This document shows, one piece after another, positions 17,484 to 25,496 of a stretch of DNA of 64,000 nt. Under the pieces are notes generated by a model. It made no database searches, was not told the origin of the DNA, and saw nothing but the letters and a program-made list of their open reading frames with translations. This stretch comes from Lachnospiraceae bacterium (GTDB lineage: Bacteria > Bacillota > Clostridia > Lachnospirales > Lachnospiraceae). The stretch covers positions 124,001-188,000 of the forward strand of contig JAFZLD010000022.1 in NCBI GenBank assembly GCA_017553505.1. Direction: 5' to 3'. Positions within the stretch are counted from its first letter, which is position 1. Each line of letters opens with the position of its first letter. The translations under genes were made by a program, and so were the position numbers.

Positions 17484-19295
17484 ATGTTAAAAAAGATGAT
17501 ACATTCAGTACTAATATTAATAATTGGCGCGCTTGTCGGGTATGTGTTGCTGATGGCTTCCTTTTTAATTAAAGTGCCAAGCGAGACGTATGAAGAGATT
17601 GATTCAATACTAAGTGCTGAGGGTTATCATCCTAGGGAGAGTTTACGAACCGGTAAAACAGATTATTTTCATGAACCTGTACCGGACATCCTTGATTTTG
17701 CAACAGATCAGTTAATAGTAGAATATTCTTTGCAAAATCCCAAAGGGTCTATATATAAGCATGCGGCAATTGAAGATTATTGTCGTTATTGGCATGGTTA
17801 TATTATATTCTGGCGCCCGTTTTTCCGTCTGTTTGATTTGGATGAGGGCAGAATAGTCAATCTGGGAATACAGCTATTTTTAGCAATTCTACTTGCTTAT
17901 AAGCTGGTTTTAATTTCTAAGCGGAAGATATATGCGTTGGCGTGGCTTACAGTATATTTCTTTATGAGCCCTAATTCAATGGCGTGCAATTTGCAACTTA
18001 GCAGTATTTATTACGTAACAGTTTTAGCTGCATTGGCGACGTTATATTTTAGGAAATATTTCTGTAATAAAGGTCGATATGTATACTTATTTCTTCTTTC
18101 GGGAATGTGTACATCTTACTTTGATTTTTTGACATACCCTATGCTGACCTGGGCGATTCCGGCTGCATTAATGATAGCTTTTTACGAATTCGAAGGTGAT
18201 GTATTAGATAAGCGATTGCCCAAATTTGCGAACGCTATCAGGACAATAGTCTCAGCAATTTTTTGGATAGTAGGTTATTTGGTGTTCTGGGTTGAAAAGT
18301 GGATAATAGGTCAGATTGTTACAGGAAAAGATGTTATTCGTTCCGAGGCGCTGGTTGAGACATCATTAAGAGTTGGTATACAGGATTCGATGAGTTTCGG
18401 AGATCGAATCAATAGTTTCTGGGTCAATTGGAGACATTTGACTTATCTACCGTTTGCACTCATTTTTGCTGTCTGGATGATTTATTGGATTGTTAAGATG
18501 GTGCGAAGAGGCTTCGTTAAAGATAGCAAAGTTATTGCATACGCAATTATGCTGTTTTCTGCACCGGTCTGGTATTTCTGTGGTGCGGAGCATACTACGG
18601 GACATCATTACTATACGTGGCGCGTTTGTTTAGGCTCGCTTTTTGCAATATTGATGCTGGTTTGTTTAAACAGTGAGGTTGAGATTAAAGTAAAGAATGC
18701 AAAGGCATTGATTCAACGAGCTTTGATTATTGTGGGATGTTTTCTCTTGTCGACAATCGTGTACTGGATAACTCCTGTAGAAAAGCAGCAATTTTGGAAT
18801 TATGATTTGGCTTGCGAAGAGAGAACGTTACCGGCAGGAGAATCAGCTGCTTATGTTATGCAGTATACACCGCGATATGCGCTGACGACTTCGCTCGGTT
18901 CGGTGTTTGAAAGTGGAAGCGAAACCGGATATTATGAGTATTTGCTGTACGACGGGGAGAAGCTACTGTATAGGGAGACTGTTTCGGCAGAAGATTTTCA
19001 CGAAAACCGATTGCACCAGATTCCGGTTAACTGGCATCTAAAAAAGGGTAAAGCATATACTCTGGTTCTATCTACGGAGCACTTGGATAAGCCATCTACC
19101 ATTTGGGTTGAGAAACAGGCAGACCGATATGAGTACGTCGGCAATGAGGAAGCGATGCAGATTGGGTTCACTTATCATACGCCGTTTACGGATAAAAGCG
19201 ATACGATGCTGTATGTGCTGACGTGGGTTGCGCTGGGGATGGCGATTGTGATGGCGGGGTATGTAGTGATTAGTAAGAATAATCAATTTGTATAA
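17484..19295 (+). CDS. Large membrane protein of unknown function, GT-C-like architecture
   Basis: A 603-residue protein starting 3 nt after the previous gene. It has an N-terminal membrane anchor, a soluble stretch (about residues 30-120) rich in aromatic and acidic residues including HGYIIFWRPFFRLFDLDEG, then about ten membrane segments to residue 430 and a C-terminal extracytoplasmic domain of about 140 residues with beta-strand character, closed by one last membrane segment. This resembles GT-C glycosyltransferases and their membrane relatives, but no catalytic motif can be named. The base composition becomes richer in GC over its 3' half. It is the last gene of the first capsule block. 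Confidence 0.6.
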   Translation: MLKKMIHSVLILIIGALVGYVLLMASFLIKVPSETYEEIDSILSAEGYHPRESLRTGKTDYFHEPVPDILDFATDQLIVEYSLQNPKGSIYKHAAIEDYCRYWHGYIIFWRPFFRLFDLDEGRIVNLGIQLFLAILLAYKLVLISKRKIYALAWLTVYFFMSPNSMACNLQLSSIYYVTVLAALATLYFRKYFCNKGRYVYLFLLSGMCTSYFDFLTYPMLTWAIPAALMIAFYEFEGDVLDKRLPKFANAIRTIVSAIFWIVGYLVFWVEKWIIGQIVTGKDVIRSEALVETSLRVGIQDSMSFGDRINSFWVNWRHLTYLPFALIFAVWMIYWIVKMVRRGFVKDSKVIAYAIMLFSAPVWYFCGAEHTTGHHYYTWRVCLGSLFAILMLVCLNSEVEIKVKNAKALIQRALIIVGCFLLSTIVYWITPVEKQQFWNYDLACEERTLPAGESAAYVMQYTPRYALTTSLGSVFESGSETGYYEYLLYDGEKLLYRETVSAEDFHENRLHQIPVNWHLKKGKAYTLVLSTEHLDKPSTIWVEKQADRYEYVGNEEAMQIGFTYHTPFTDKSDTMLYVLTWVALGMAIVMAGYVVISKNNQFV

Positions 19296-19617
19296 TTTAG
19301 GCTACTTAAGGACGTCTTAAGATGCACAGTCTGAACGATAATAATGATATGGTAGCCTACGGAAGGATATTTTTGATTTAAAGTATAATAGTCTAAGATT
19401 AGTAACTTTGTATAATAGGGGAGTAATAATTCTAGGGCTATTCAAGAACTACATTAACCTCCATGATCTTAGTGGCAAATATATGGATTGGTTTTAGCAT
19501 CGTTTGAAAGGTAATTAGGATAATAATAGCCATATAAGAATATTACATCGGCTAAAGGTGGCAATAACTTATAAGAGTAAGGATTAATTGTTGTTTATAG
19601 GAAGGGGGTGTCGCAGA
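19296..19617 (+). other. 322-nt intergenic stretch between capsule block and ATPase gene
   Basis: No protein gene or RNA gene was recognised. The first part holds the octamer TAGGCTAC at 19298-19305 and its exact reverse complement GTAGCCTA at 19352-19359; just inside the left copy is CTTAAG-GACGT-CTTAAG (19306-19322). There is no T-run after these, so they do not form a standard terminator. TATAAT occurs at 19411-19416 without a clear -35 element. The region marks the change from the polysaccharide genes to the ATPase/HipA pair and could be an old insertion junction. Confidence 0.5.
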
Positions 19618-21597
19618 ATGTATTTTTCATCAATTGATATTACAAATTATGGGAGTATTTCCAAGTTTTATTACAACTTTCGGTTTGATAAGGAGGGGCA
19701 TCCTATACCGTTGGTCCTGATTGGTGAAAATGGGACTGGAAAAACGTTGGTGCTTGCGAACATGGTAGATTCGCTAATAGAGATTAAGCGGAATACATAT
19801 GGCAACGCTATTTTTGAAGTGAATGAAAAAAATTATTTTAAGATTGGGTCTAAAAATTACATTACAATTGGTCAAAATACCTCTAGGGTAGTTATCACTT
19901 TGAATCATAAATCAGACTTGTTTAAGTATACTGACATAATGTCAAATGACCCTGAATTAATAGCTAAAGATGAATTTGTTAAACAGGACGATATAGATAA
20001 TAGTTCATCTTTTGAAGAAAACGGGTTTTTTAGAAAAACGGTTGGAAAACTAAAGAAAAAGAGTTTTTCAGATTTTATTACACTTTATTTTCCTGCAGAT
20101 CGTTTTTATATACCATTGTGGTATAACAGTGAAAACTATACGCGCATAGATTATTCGAGAAAGACAAATATAAGCCATTCAGACACGAATATAATTAAGA
20201 TAGATGTTCTGTCAAATATCAAAGACTGGCTTACTTATGTATATTTGCAAACTACTTTACATGTTATGCAAATGCCGGACGGAAATAACATTCCGGAAGA
20301 ATTAAGGGGAAAACAAGTATCGTTTAGTATAGATACTGGTATTCAGAGCATTATTAGAAAAGTAATGAATACTATACTTGGAACAAATGACTATAGCCCG
20401 AAAACAACAGATAGGCGTAGACAGATGGTTTCTATTACAATGCCTGGAATAAACTGTAAAGATATAACCCAATTGTCAGAGGGGCAGATTAGTCTTTTTG
20501 CAATAACACTTTCTATAATAAAGGAATGGGACGAAACGCATGACAATTTCGATTTGAGTGACATATCAGGATGCGTAATTATTGACGAAGCTGATTTGGG
20601 TTTGCACGTCAATTATATGTATGAATGTTTTCCGAGGATGATGCAACTATTCCCAAACGTTCAATTTGTGCTGACGACACATTCCCCTTTCCTGGTTGCT
20701 GGGTTATCTAAAATTTTCGGGGAGAATATAGATGTTTTGGCCATGCCTGAAGGTGTGCTTGTTTCGGACATTAACACTTTTAGCGAAGTCCAAGAGGCTC
20801 AGAAGATTATTTTTGAACAAATAGATCAAATTCGTGCCGAGGATAAAAAACTAAAAGATCAGGTGGAACGATTACGCAATTTACAAGTTAAGACTGTATT
20901 ATTTACTGAGGGCACTACTGATGAGATTTTACTAAAAAAGGCACTAGAAAAACTCAATCTAGATAACTCTCTAATTGAGATATGTGCGGCATCCCAGAAT
21001 CATGGAAAGCACAATGATGATGCGATAAAGAAATTATTAGTTACGCTGCAGGAGAATCCATGCTCAAATAATACTATTATAGGAATGTTTGACAGAGATG
21101 CGAATCCTCCAGTTGAATTAACTAATGATAAGGGTGAAAAAGTAAAACTGGTGGATCACAAATATGTCAAACTTGGAGAGCACTTGTTTGCGTTTGCGAT
21201 TCCGATTCCACATAATCGAGAAGAGGGAAATCAGATATCTATAGAGCATTATTTTACTGACGAAGAAATTAAGACAGAAAATGAAAATCAGCAACGTTTA
21301 TTTTTGGGAAATGAATTCTATCCTTCAGGGAATTGTATTGATGATTCGAAGAATTACCATTATCGAAATGCGCGTAATTATTGTAATACCATCCGAATTA
21401 TTGAACATGAGCAGAATGCATTTGTGACGGATAAAAAGGGGGATAATGATTTCAGTTTATCCAAGAAACGTTTTGCCGAGGCAGTTTACAATGATATGCC
21501 AGGATTTAGTAATTTCGATTTTTCCGAATTTAACAAGATATTTGATATAATTAGAGAAATTACTACAGATGAACAAATGGTATACGATGGCTCATAG
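19618..21597 (+). CDS. OLD-like AAA/ABC ATPase with C-terminal TOPRIM domain
   Basis: A 659-residue protein. The ABC-type ATPase has Walker A GENGTGKT at residues 36-43, a signature-like LSEGQISLF near 285, Walker B GCVIIDEADLGLH near 318-330 and the switch histidine in LTTHSPFLVAG near 353. After a coiled stretch (about 395-425) comes a TOPRIM-type domain: TVLFTEGTTDE near 426 with the metal-binding glutamate and MFDRDAN near 490. This is the layout of OLD nucleases and of GajA-like defence proteins. The ATG at 19618 is preferred over an upstream TTG because of GGAAGGGGG. The next gene, a HipA-like kinase, starts 41 nt later. Nuclease activity and a defence role are inferred. Confidence 0.78.
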   Translation: MYFSSIDITNYGSISKFYYNFRFDKEGHPIPLVLIGENGTGKTLVLANMVDSLIEIKRNTYGNAIFEVNEKNYFKIGSKNYITIGQNTSRVVITLNHKSDLFKYTDIMSNDPELIAKDEFVKQDDIDNSSSFEENGFFRKTVGKLKKKSFSDFITLYFPADRFYIPLWYNSENYTRIDYSRKTNISHSDTNIIKIDVLSNIKDWLTYVYLQTTLHVMQMPDGNNIPEELRGKQVSFSIDTGIQSIIRKVMNTILGTNDYSPKTTDRRRQMVSITMPGINCKDITQLSEGQISLFAITLSIIKEWDETHDNFDLSDISGCVIIDEADLGLHVNYMYECFPRMMQLFPNVQFVLTTHSPFLVAGLSKIFGENIDVLAMPEGVLVSDINTFSEVQEAQKIIFEQIDQIRAEDKKLKDQVERLRNLQVKTVLFTEGTTDEILLKKALEKLNLDNSLIEICAASQNHGKHNDDAIKKLLVTLQENPCSNNTIIGMFDRDANPPVELTNDKGEKVKLVDHKYVKLGEHLFAFAIPIPHNREEGNQISIEHYFTDEEIKTENENQQRLFLGNEFYPSGNCIDDSKNYHYRNARNYCNTIRIIEHEQNAFVTDKKGDNDFSLSKKRFAEAVYNDMPGFSNFDFSEFNKIFDIIREITTDEQMVYDGS

Positions 21598-21638
21598 ATA
21601 AAGATCGATAGTATGTAAATAGTATAGGAGTATTTTAC

Positions 21639-22778
21639 GTGATTTATACGTTAAGATTATTTGATAAAGCACTTTTGAAATTTGAAGTGATAGAAAATTT
21701 GGCTGAGCCGATTGTTCGTATTGATTGGATTGATAATGGCAATATTCGGTTGTTACCGTTAGACATGGAACCGACCGAAGACGGGGTTGCCTATTGGATC
21801 AAGCACCGCACAATTCCTAAGAACCGTGCATTTGTTAATGCGTTTTTATCAAAATGCGGGTTGAGTGCCAATCGTCCTATGGATGTGCTTTCGGTCTGTA
21901 AAGGCTTATCACTGAATGATTCATATTGGGTTTCAGATGAGAACGAAACAAAAAATTTTGCTCAGGTTAATTTATATAATAATCCTTTTAGCAGGGTGTT
22001 GGCTAATATAGTCTTTACGGGATTCGGTTCGTCTGTTCGTTCAACATTTGCTTCATCTCCAGAATTTACTACTAACGGTATGTTGCCAAAGTGTTGGAGG
22101 AGGATAGGAGGAAAGGTTTATCTATATAAAGGAGCAACATCAGGAGCTTCTAATACCGGAAACGAACCCTACTCTGAAAAGTATGCGTACTTAATAGGAA
22201 AGCAACTTGGATTCAATGTGGTTCAATACAGAGTAGCGAACTGGAAGGGAAGAGTGTGCTCTGTATGTGAGCTTTTTACTAATGAAAACGTTTCATATGT
22301 GCCAATAGGGAGACTTGTCCGTTCGGGTGGAATTGAGGCTGTTAGAAAGTATTACGAAGAACACGGGAAAAAATTTATAAAGGCATTGAATGAAATGATA
22401 GTTTTTGATGCCCTGATTTGTAATACCGATAGACATTTCGGCAATTTTGGTGTGTTGGTAGACAGTCGCAAAAATCATGTTATAGAGCCTGCTCCGCTAT
22501 TTGATCACGGTAATTCTTTATTTAACTTGGCAGGAGAAGAAAATTGGAAGTCTGAAGAACTCATTGAAGAGTACGCAGCTACTCAATTACCGTGCGTGTA
22601 TGATGATTTCTTTGAGGAAGCGGCAAAAGTCTTGGACAAGGGTCTTAAAGAGAAGCTACGTAAAGCACTTGATTTCAAATTTGAAGATTCTACTCAAGGT
22701 AGATATCCTAAAGCGAAAATAAAACTGTTGGAAAAGCAGATTAGAAAAAGAGCGCAGCGAATTTTGAATCACACATGA
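21639..22778 (+). CDS. HipA-like Ser/Thr kinase domain protein
   Basis: A 379-residue protein whose C-terminal two thirds match HipA-type kinases: a glycine-rich KGATSGASNTGN near residue 168 (ATP-binding/activation loop region), the catalytic loop FDALICNTDRHFGNFGVLVD near 250-270, and the metal-binding Asp in APLFDHGNSLF near 285. The first 140 residues are a separate domain that I do not recognise. HipA toxins normally pair with a HipB repressor; none is present here. Instead it follows an OLD-like ATPase by 41 nt, so the two probably form one operon. GTG start behind AGGAG at 21625-21629. It might be the effector or a regulator of the pair. Confidence 0.75.
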   Translation: MIYTLRLFDKALLKFEVIENLAEPIVRIDWIDNGNIRLLPLDMEPTEDGVAYWIKHRTIPKNRAFVNAFLSKCGLSANRPMDVLSVCKGLSLNDSYWVSDENETKNFAQVNLYNNPFSRVLANIVFTGFGSSVRSTFASSPEFTTNGMLPKCWRRIGGKVYLYKGATSGASNTGNEPYSEKYAYLIGKQLGFNVVQYRVANWKGRVCSVCELFTNENVSYVPIGRLVRSGGIEAVRKYYEEHGKKFIKALNEMIVFDALICNTDRHFGNFGVLVDSRKNHVIEPAPLFDHGNSLFNLAGEENWKSEELIEEYAATQLPCVYDDFFEEAAKVLDKGLKEKLRKALDFKFEDSTQGRYPKAKIKLLEKQIRKRAQRILNHT

Positions 22779-22839
22779 TATTCAGTAGAGAGAGATAATT
22801 AACATTTATGTTTGATGAAAGGAGTTGGAAGCGTTCTTT

Positions 22840-23295
22840 ATGCACAGACTATACGAAAACAACGACCTGGTAGTCTTCTGGAACTCCGACAAGTGTTTTC
22901 ATTCCAAGAAATGCGTGACCGGAAGCCCGAAGACTTTTGATATTAATCGGAAGCCGTGGATTGATGTGACGCTGGCGGATAATGCGGAGATATGGCAGAC
23001 GATTGAGAAGTGCCCGTCGGGAGCGTTGGGTGTTTTGTTTAGGCATGGGATAGATGTTATAATGGACCAGGACAATAATCGCAGCGTAGCATTGGATGGT
23101 GACCGCATAATAGGCGAGTGTGACTACAGTGTTTCGGAAAGTGGCTGGGACATATACCATACCGAGGTGTTCGAAGAGTATGGCGGTAAGGGTATAGCGA
23201 AGAGGCTTGTTTATAAGGTTATCGAGGCGGCAGAGAAGAACCACGTTGCGATTGGAGCGACGTGTTCGTATGCGGTGAAGGTGCTGGGAGAATAG
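22840..23295 (+). CDS. Fusion of YjdI-type iron-sulfur domain and GNAT-like domain
   Basis: A 151-residue protein. The first part (about 10-70) is the mono-cluster Fer4_19/YjdI domain, with Cys in DKCFHSKKCVTG and KCPSGALG. The second part (about 75-150) is a short GNAT-like domain of the YjdJ type: RIIGECDYSV, TEVFEEYGGKGIAKRLV with the acetyl-CoA loop, and CSYAVKVLG. In enterobacteria YjdI and YjdJ are separate neighbouring proteins; here they are one chain. ATG 22840 has GGAAG eight bases upstream. It is the first gene with the GC-richer composition of the right-hand part of the window. Confidence 0.78.
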   Translation: MHRLYENNDLVVFWNSDKCFHSKKCVTGSPKTFDINRKPWIDVTLADNAEIWQTIEKCPSGALGVLFRHGIDVIMDQDNNRSVALDGDRIIGECDYSVSESGWDIYHTEVFEEYGGKGIAKRLVYKVIEAAEKNHVAIGATCSYAVKVLGE

Positions 23296-23346
23296 CGGAC
23301 GGATTAAAGATTTGTTTAAGAAGAATTTAAGGTTCGTACCTCTGAG

Positions 23347-23375
23347 TTGAAAAAACTAAAAACATAATGTAGAAT
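23347..23375 (+). promoter_or_regulatory. Sigma-A type promoter for pseB
   Basis: TTGAAA at 23347-23352 and TAGAAT at 23370-23375 are separated by 17 bp. The expected start site near 23382 gives a leader of about 26 nt before the pseB ATG. This marks the beginning of a new transcription unit in the resident, GC-richer region. Confidence 0.65.
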
Positions 23376-23407
23376 CGGTTTAGTGATTTGCTTTGAAAGG
23401 AAATATT

Positions 23408-24415
23408 ATGTTAAACAATAAAGTTATTCTTGTTACCGGCGGAACCGGTTCATTTGGTAAGGCATTTACGAAATATGTGCTTACTAATTACGATCCTAAG
23501 AAGATTATTATTTATTCACGTGATGAGTTTAAGCAGTTCATCATGCAGAATGATTTTAAGAAAGAATTTCCCGATAAGTTCAGTAAGCTTAGATTCTTTA
23601 TCGGCGATGTAAGAGACAGAGAGCGTCTTACACGTGCTATGGAAGGTGTGGATTATGTGATTCATGCGGCAGCGCTTAAGCAGGTGCCTGCTTGTGAGTA
23701 CAATCCCGCTGAGGCTATTAAGACCAATATTCATGGTGCGATGAATGTTATTGATGCGGCGCTTGATACCGGAGTTAAGAAGGTGGTTGCACTTTCTACC
23801 GATAAGGCGGTTAACCCTGTCAACCTTTATGGCGGTACTAAGCTTGTTTCCGATAAGTTGTTTATTGCAGCTAATGCATATGCAGGCTCCAAGGATATCA
23901 ACTTTTCTATCGTACGTTACGGTAATGTTGCGGGAAGCCGCGGTTCGGTTATACCTTTCTTTTACGATAAGATTCAGAAGGGTGAGAAGGACCTTCCCAT
24001 TACCGATTATCGTATGACCCGTTTCTGGATCAGCCTTCAGCAGGGCGTTGAGCTTGTTATTAAGGCGCTTAAGGATGCTAAGGGCGGCGAGACATTTATT
24101 TCGAAGATTCCTTCTTTCAAGATTACAGACTTGGCTGAGGCTATGCTTCCCGGATGTAATAAGCCTGAGGTAGGCATCAGAGAAGGCGAGAAGCTTCATG
24201 AGATTATGGTTACTGTTGAGGATTCCATGACTACTTATGAGTACGATAAGCACTTTATCGTATATCCTCAGATGGTATTCCAGGAGAGAGCGACCGTTCT
24301 TCCGGGCGGCAAGAAGGTTCCCGAAGGATTCTCGTATAGCTCCGGCAACAATACCGAGTGGTTAACGGTTGAGGAAATCAGAGAGTTACTTAAGACAATC
24401 GATCTTGAGAAATAG
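23408..24415 (+). CDS. pseB: UDP-N-acetylglucosamine 4,6-dehydratase (inverting)
   Basis: It converts UDP-GlcNAc to UDP-2-acetamido-2,6-dideoxy-L-arabino-hex-4-ulose, the first step to pseudaminic acid and to other 4-amino-AltNAc sugars. The Rossmann motif VTGGTGSFGKAF is near the N-terminus; the short inverting-type subfamily text IIIYSRDEFKQ, HAAALKQVPACEYNP, LSTDKAVNPVNLYGGTK and YGNVAGSRGSVIP identify PseB. At 335 residues it is full length. ATG 23408 follows GAAAGGAAA. It is monocistronic, with its own promoter and a strong terminator behind; its partner pseC lies 5.4 kb downstream. Confidence 0.92.
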   Translation: MLNNKVILVTGGTGSFGKAFTKYVLTNYDPKKIIIYSRDEFKQFIMQNDFKKEFPDKFSKLRFFIGDVRDRERLTRAMEGVDYVIHAAALKQVPACEYNPAEAIKTNIHGAMNVIDAALDTGVKKVVALSTDKAVNPVNLYGGTKLVSDKLFIAANAYAGSKDINFSIVRYGNVAGSRGSVIPFFYDKIQKGEKDLPITDYRMTRFWISLQQGVELVIKALKDAKGGETFISKIPSFKITDLAEAMLPGCNKPEVGIREGEKLHEIMVTVEDSMTTYEYDKHFIVYPQMVFQERATVLPGGKKVPEGFSYSSGNNTEWLTVEEIRELLKTIDLEK

Positions 24416-24442
24416 TCGGCGATAGCCGCTTGATATGAAGAG

Positions 24443-24482
24443 AAAAAGGCTGAGAGTGATTGGTTCATTTCTCAGCCTTTTT
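24443..24482 (+). terminator. Rho-independent terminator after pseB
   Basis: AAAAAGGCTGAGA at 24443-24455 pairs perfectly over 13 bp with TCTCAGCCTTTTT at 24470-24482, with a 14-nt loop and a T-run in the descending arm. It ends the pseB transcript and can work in both directions. Confidence 0.85.
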
Positions 24483-24484
24483 GG

Positions 24485-24513
24485 TTGACCGCATCGGCGT
24501 GCGATTATACAAT
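24485..24513 (+). promoter_or_regulatory. Sigma-A type promoter for the GT2/membrane gene run
   Basis: TTGACC at 24485-24490 and TACAAT at 24508-24513 with a 17-bp spacer lie immediately after the pseB terminator. The start would fall near 24520, about 40 nt before the GT2 gene at 24562. Confidence 0.65.
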
Positions 24514-24561
24514 TATAGTGGTGGTTTTTAATGTCTAAAGAAAACTGTATAGGGGCAATCG

Positions 24562-25494
24562 ATGGATAGAAAGTTATTAACGATAGTGGTACCGGCTTAC
24601 AATGAAGAGGCGGCAATCCCGTTCTTCTATGACGAAGTGTGCAAAGTGACGGGCGCGTTGTCGAGTGTTGACGTCGAATTTGAATTCGTGGATGATGGGT
24701 CGACGGATAATACGCTTGGTGTGTTGCGGGACCTGGCGGAGAGAGATGCGAGAGTGCATTATGTTTCTTTTTCCAGAAATTTCGGCAAAGAAGCTGGAAT
24801 GTATGCAGGGCTTAAGAACGCTAAGGGCGACTATGTGGTGATTATGGACGCCGATTTGCAGGATCCGCCCAAGCTCTTGCCTGAGATGCTTTCGTATCTT
24901 GAAAGCGGTGAGTATGACTGCGTGGCTACTAGACGTGTGGACCGCAAGGGTGAGCCACCGATCAGGTCGTGGTTCGCAAGAAGGTTTTATAGATTTATGA
25001 AGCGCATCAGCAAGGTTGATATTGTGGATGGTGCGCGGGACTTTCGCATGATGAGCCGCAAGGTTGTGGATGCGATTGTTGAGATGAGCGAGTACAACCG
25101 GTTCAGCAAGGGTATTTTCGGCTGGGTCGGATTTAGGAATAAATGGCTTGAATACGAGAATGTCGAGCGCGTGGCCGGAGAGACGAAGTGGTCGTTCTGG
25201 AAACTGTTTATGTATGCGCTTGATGGAATTGTGGCGTTTAGCACGGCGCCGCTTATTCTGGCGTCGGTTTTCGGCGTGTTGATGTGCTTTATAGCGTTTT
25301 TGTTCATTATATTCATAATTGTGAGGACGTTGGTGTTCGGCGACCCTACCAGTGGCTGGCCGTCGATGGCTTGTATTATCCTGCTCGTGTCCGGCATTCA
25401 GCTCTTATGCATCGGTGTGCTGGGGCAGTATCTTGCCAAGACTTATCTTGAGACTAAGAAGCGTCCGCTTTATATCGTGAGGGAAGAGAAATAG
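24562..25494 (+). CDS. GtrB/DPM1-like GT2 polyprenyl-phosphate glycosyltransferase
   Basis: A 310-residue GT2 enzyme that probably loads a sugar onto undecaprenyl phosphate on the inner membrane face. The catalytic domain shows IVVPAYNEE, FVDDGSTDNT, SFSRNFGKEAGMYAGL, the metal-binding MDADLQDPP near residue 95 and GARDFRMMSR near 158. Two C-terminal membrane helices (about 230-255 and 270-295) are followed by LETKKRPLYIVRE, as in GtrB and YkcC. Two further proteins of this type are at 35635 and 38946. It begins the operon after its own promoter; the next gene follows 2 nt after the stop. Sugar identity unknown. Confidence 0.88.
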   Translation: MDRKLLTIVVPAYNEEAAIPFFYDEVCKVTGALSSVDVEFEFVDDGSTDNTLGVLRDLAERDARVHYVSFSRNFGKEAGMYAGLKNAKGDYVVIMDADLQDPPKLLPEMLSYLESGEYDCVATRRVDRKGEPPIRSWFARRFYRFMKRISKVDIVDGARDFRMMSRKVVDAIVEMSEYNRFSKGIFGWVGFRNKWLEYENVERVAGETKWSFWKLFMYALDGIVAFSTAPLILASVFGVLMCFIAFLFIIFIIVRTLVFGDPTSGWPSMACIILLVSGIQLLCIGVLGQYLAKTYLETKKRPLYIVREEK

Positions 25495-25496
25495 GA

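Noticed and set aside
19411-19416. TATAAT as promoter of the ATPase/HipA pair
   Set aside because: No acceptable -35 element at 16-19 bp; left as an unassigned match in an AT-rich stretch.
21639-22778. Classical HipAB toxin-antitoxin pair
   Set aside because: No HipB-like helix-turn-helix gene is upstream; the partner is an ATPase/TOPRIM protein, and the N-terminal domain differs from HipA.
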